Shown: piece after piece, positions 6,266 through 6,458 of the stretch
Layout of the letters: each line of letters begins with the position of its first letter
Position numbering within the stretch: position 1 is the stretch's first letter
Assembly (NCBI GenBank): GCA_003244125.1
Contig: QHBL01000225.1
Coordinates: 1,162 to 7,619, forward strand
DNA from: Chthoniobacterales bacterium
GTDB taxonomy: Bacteria > Verrucomicrobiota > Verrucomicrobiae > Chthoniobacterales > UBA10450
Reading direction: 5' to 3'
DNA length: 6,458 bases
Translations under genes and position numbers: made by a program
The notes under the pieces: model-generated
Database searches by the model: none
What the model saw: only the letters and a program-made list of their open reading frames with translations
What the model was told of the DNA's origin: nothing

Positions 6266-6458
6266 TGGCGGTGAAATGCGCTCCGCTGTTTCCTGTCCCG
6301 CTGCCGGACGATCCGAAAAAGTGGGAAGGCTGGAGCAATTACAAATCGGCTAATCCGTATGAGCGGCTCTGTCTCGATCCGCGGCAGAACCCGAGCAACG
6401 AGCTGATCGAAGAGCATTGCCGCGAGCTCTTGCGCTGGTGGCAAAAAAAGCTGCCGCT
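6265..6458 (+). CDS. unidentified protein, N-terminal 64 codons; possible J-domain-like (3' end outside window)
   Basis: The frame opens with ATG at 6265, sharing its A with the Hsp70 stop (TGATG), and stays open to the window end, so this is a coupled downstream gene rather than chance. Its codon use resembles that of its neighbours. The visible product starts MAVKCAPLFPVPLP, is rich in Trp and Pro (WEGWSNY at 20-26), and then reads ANPYERLCLDP (29-39) followed by a helical stretch NELIEEHCRELLRWWQKKLP (45-64). I do not recognise the family with certainty. The order of a short Tyr-Glu-x-Leu segment, a Pro-containing turn and an amphipathic helix is reminiscent of J-domain helices I and II, but the HPD tripeptide is not seen where it would be expected (QKK or just after). 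A partner or regulator of the neighbouring Hsp70 is a reasonable guess from position; the function stays unassigned. An alternative start is GTG 6271. Confidence 0.75.
   Translation, partial: MAVKCAPLFPVPLPDDPKKWEGWSNYKSANPYERLCLDPRQNPSNELIEEHCRELLRWWQKKLP

Noticed and set aside
6443..6449. Run of seven A at the window end as a programmed slippage site
   Set aside because: The run simply encodes Gln-Lys-Lys in an open frame and nothing downstream is visible to test it.

Overview
The window is a GC-rich, tightly packed bacterial segment with all recognisable genes on the + strand. It carries a tetrapyrrole (heme/siroheme) biosynthesis run followed by a small, divergent Hsp70 chaperone group. 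There is no rRNA or ribosomal marker, so the source can only be guessed. A glutamyl-tRNA reductase without its C-terminal dimerisation domain, the order ccsA/hemX-like - hemA - hemC - cobA/hemD, and a TGTCAT-ended palindromic repeat suggest the PVC group, most likely Verrucomicrobiota. This is inference, at moderate to low confidence.

Layout. Positions 1-351 are the 3' end of a CcsA/HemX-type membrane protein (cytochrome c assembly). Its stop overlaps the start of hemA (348-1418, glutamyl-tRNA reductase) by 4 bases. hemC (1424-2296, hydroxymethylbilane synthase, GTG start) follows after 5 bases. Its stop overlaps by 4 bases a fused cobA-hemD gene (2293-3801) joining uroporphyrinogen-III C-methyltransferase to uroporphyrinogen-III synthase. 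Two bases later comes a GrpE-like gene (3804-4472). The only real intergenic stretch (4473-4702, 230 bases) contains a 97-bp imperfect palindrome at 4516-4612. After it come a short Hsp70/DnaK-like gene (4703-6265) and, sharing one base with its stop, the start of an unidentified gene that runs off the window (6265-6458).

How the genes fit together. HemA makes glutamate-1-semialdehyde from glutamyl-tRNA. HemC joins four porphobilinogens into hydroxymethylbilane. The HemD half closes the ring to uroporphyrinogen III, and the CobA half can methylate that product to precorrin-2 for siroheme or corrinoids, so the fused enzyme sits at the branch point. hemL and hemB are not in the window. The membrane protein at the start belongs to the family that delivers or handles heme for cytochrome c. 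The 2-base spacing suggests the GrpE-like factor is made with the hem genes, while the Hsp70 lies beyond the repeat.

The most notable part is the right half. The Hsp70 has a complete-looking ATPase domain and a beta substrate-binding domain, but lacks the standard DVLLLD-type linker and the C-terminal helical lid. It lies near a divergent GrpE and directly before a gene whose N-terminal region faintly resembles a J domain without an HPD at the expected place. Together they could be a specialised second Hsp70 system, but only the Hsp70 and GrpE assignments are well supported.
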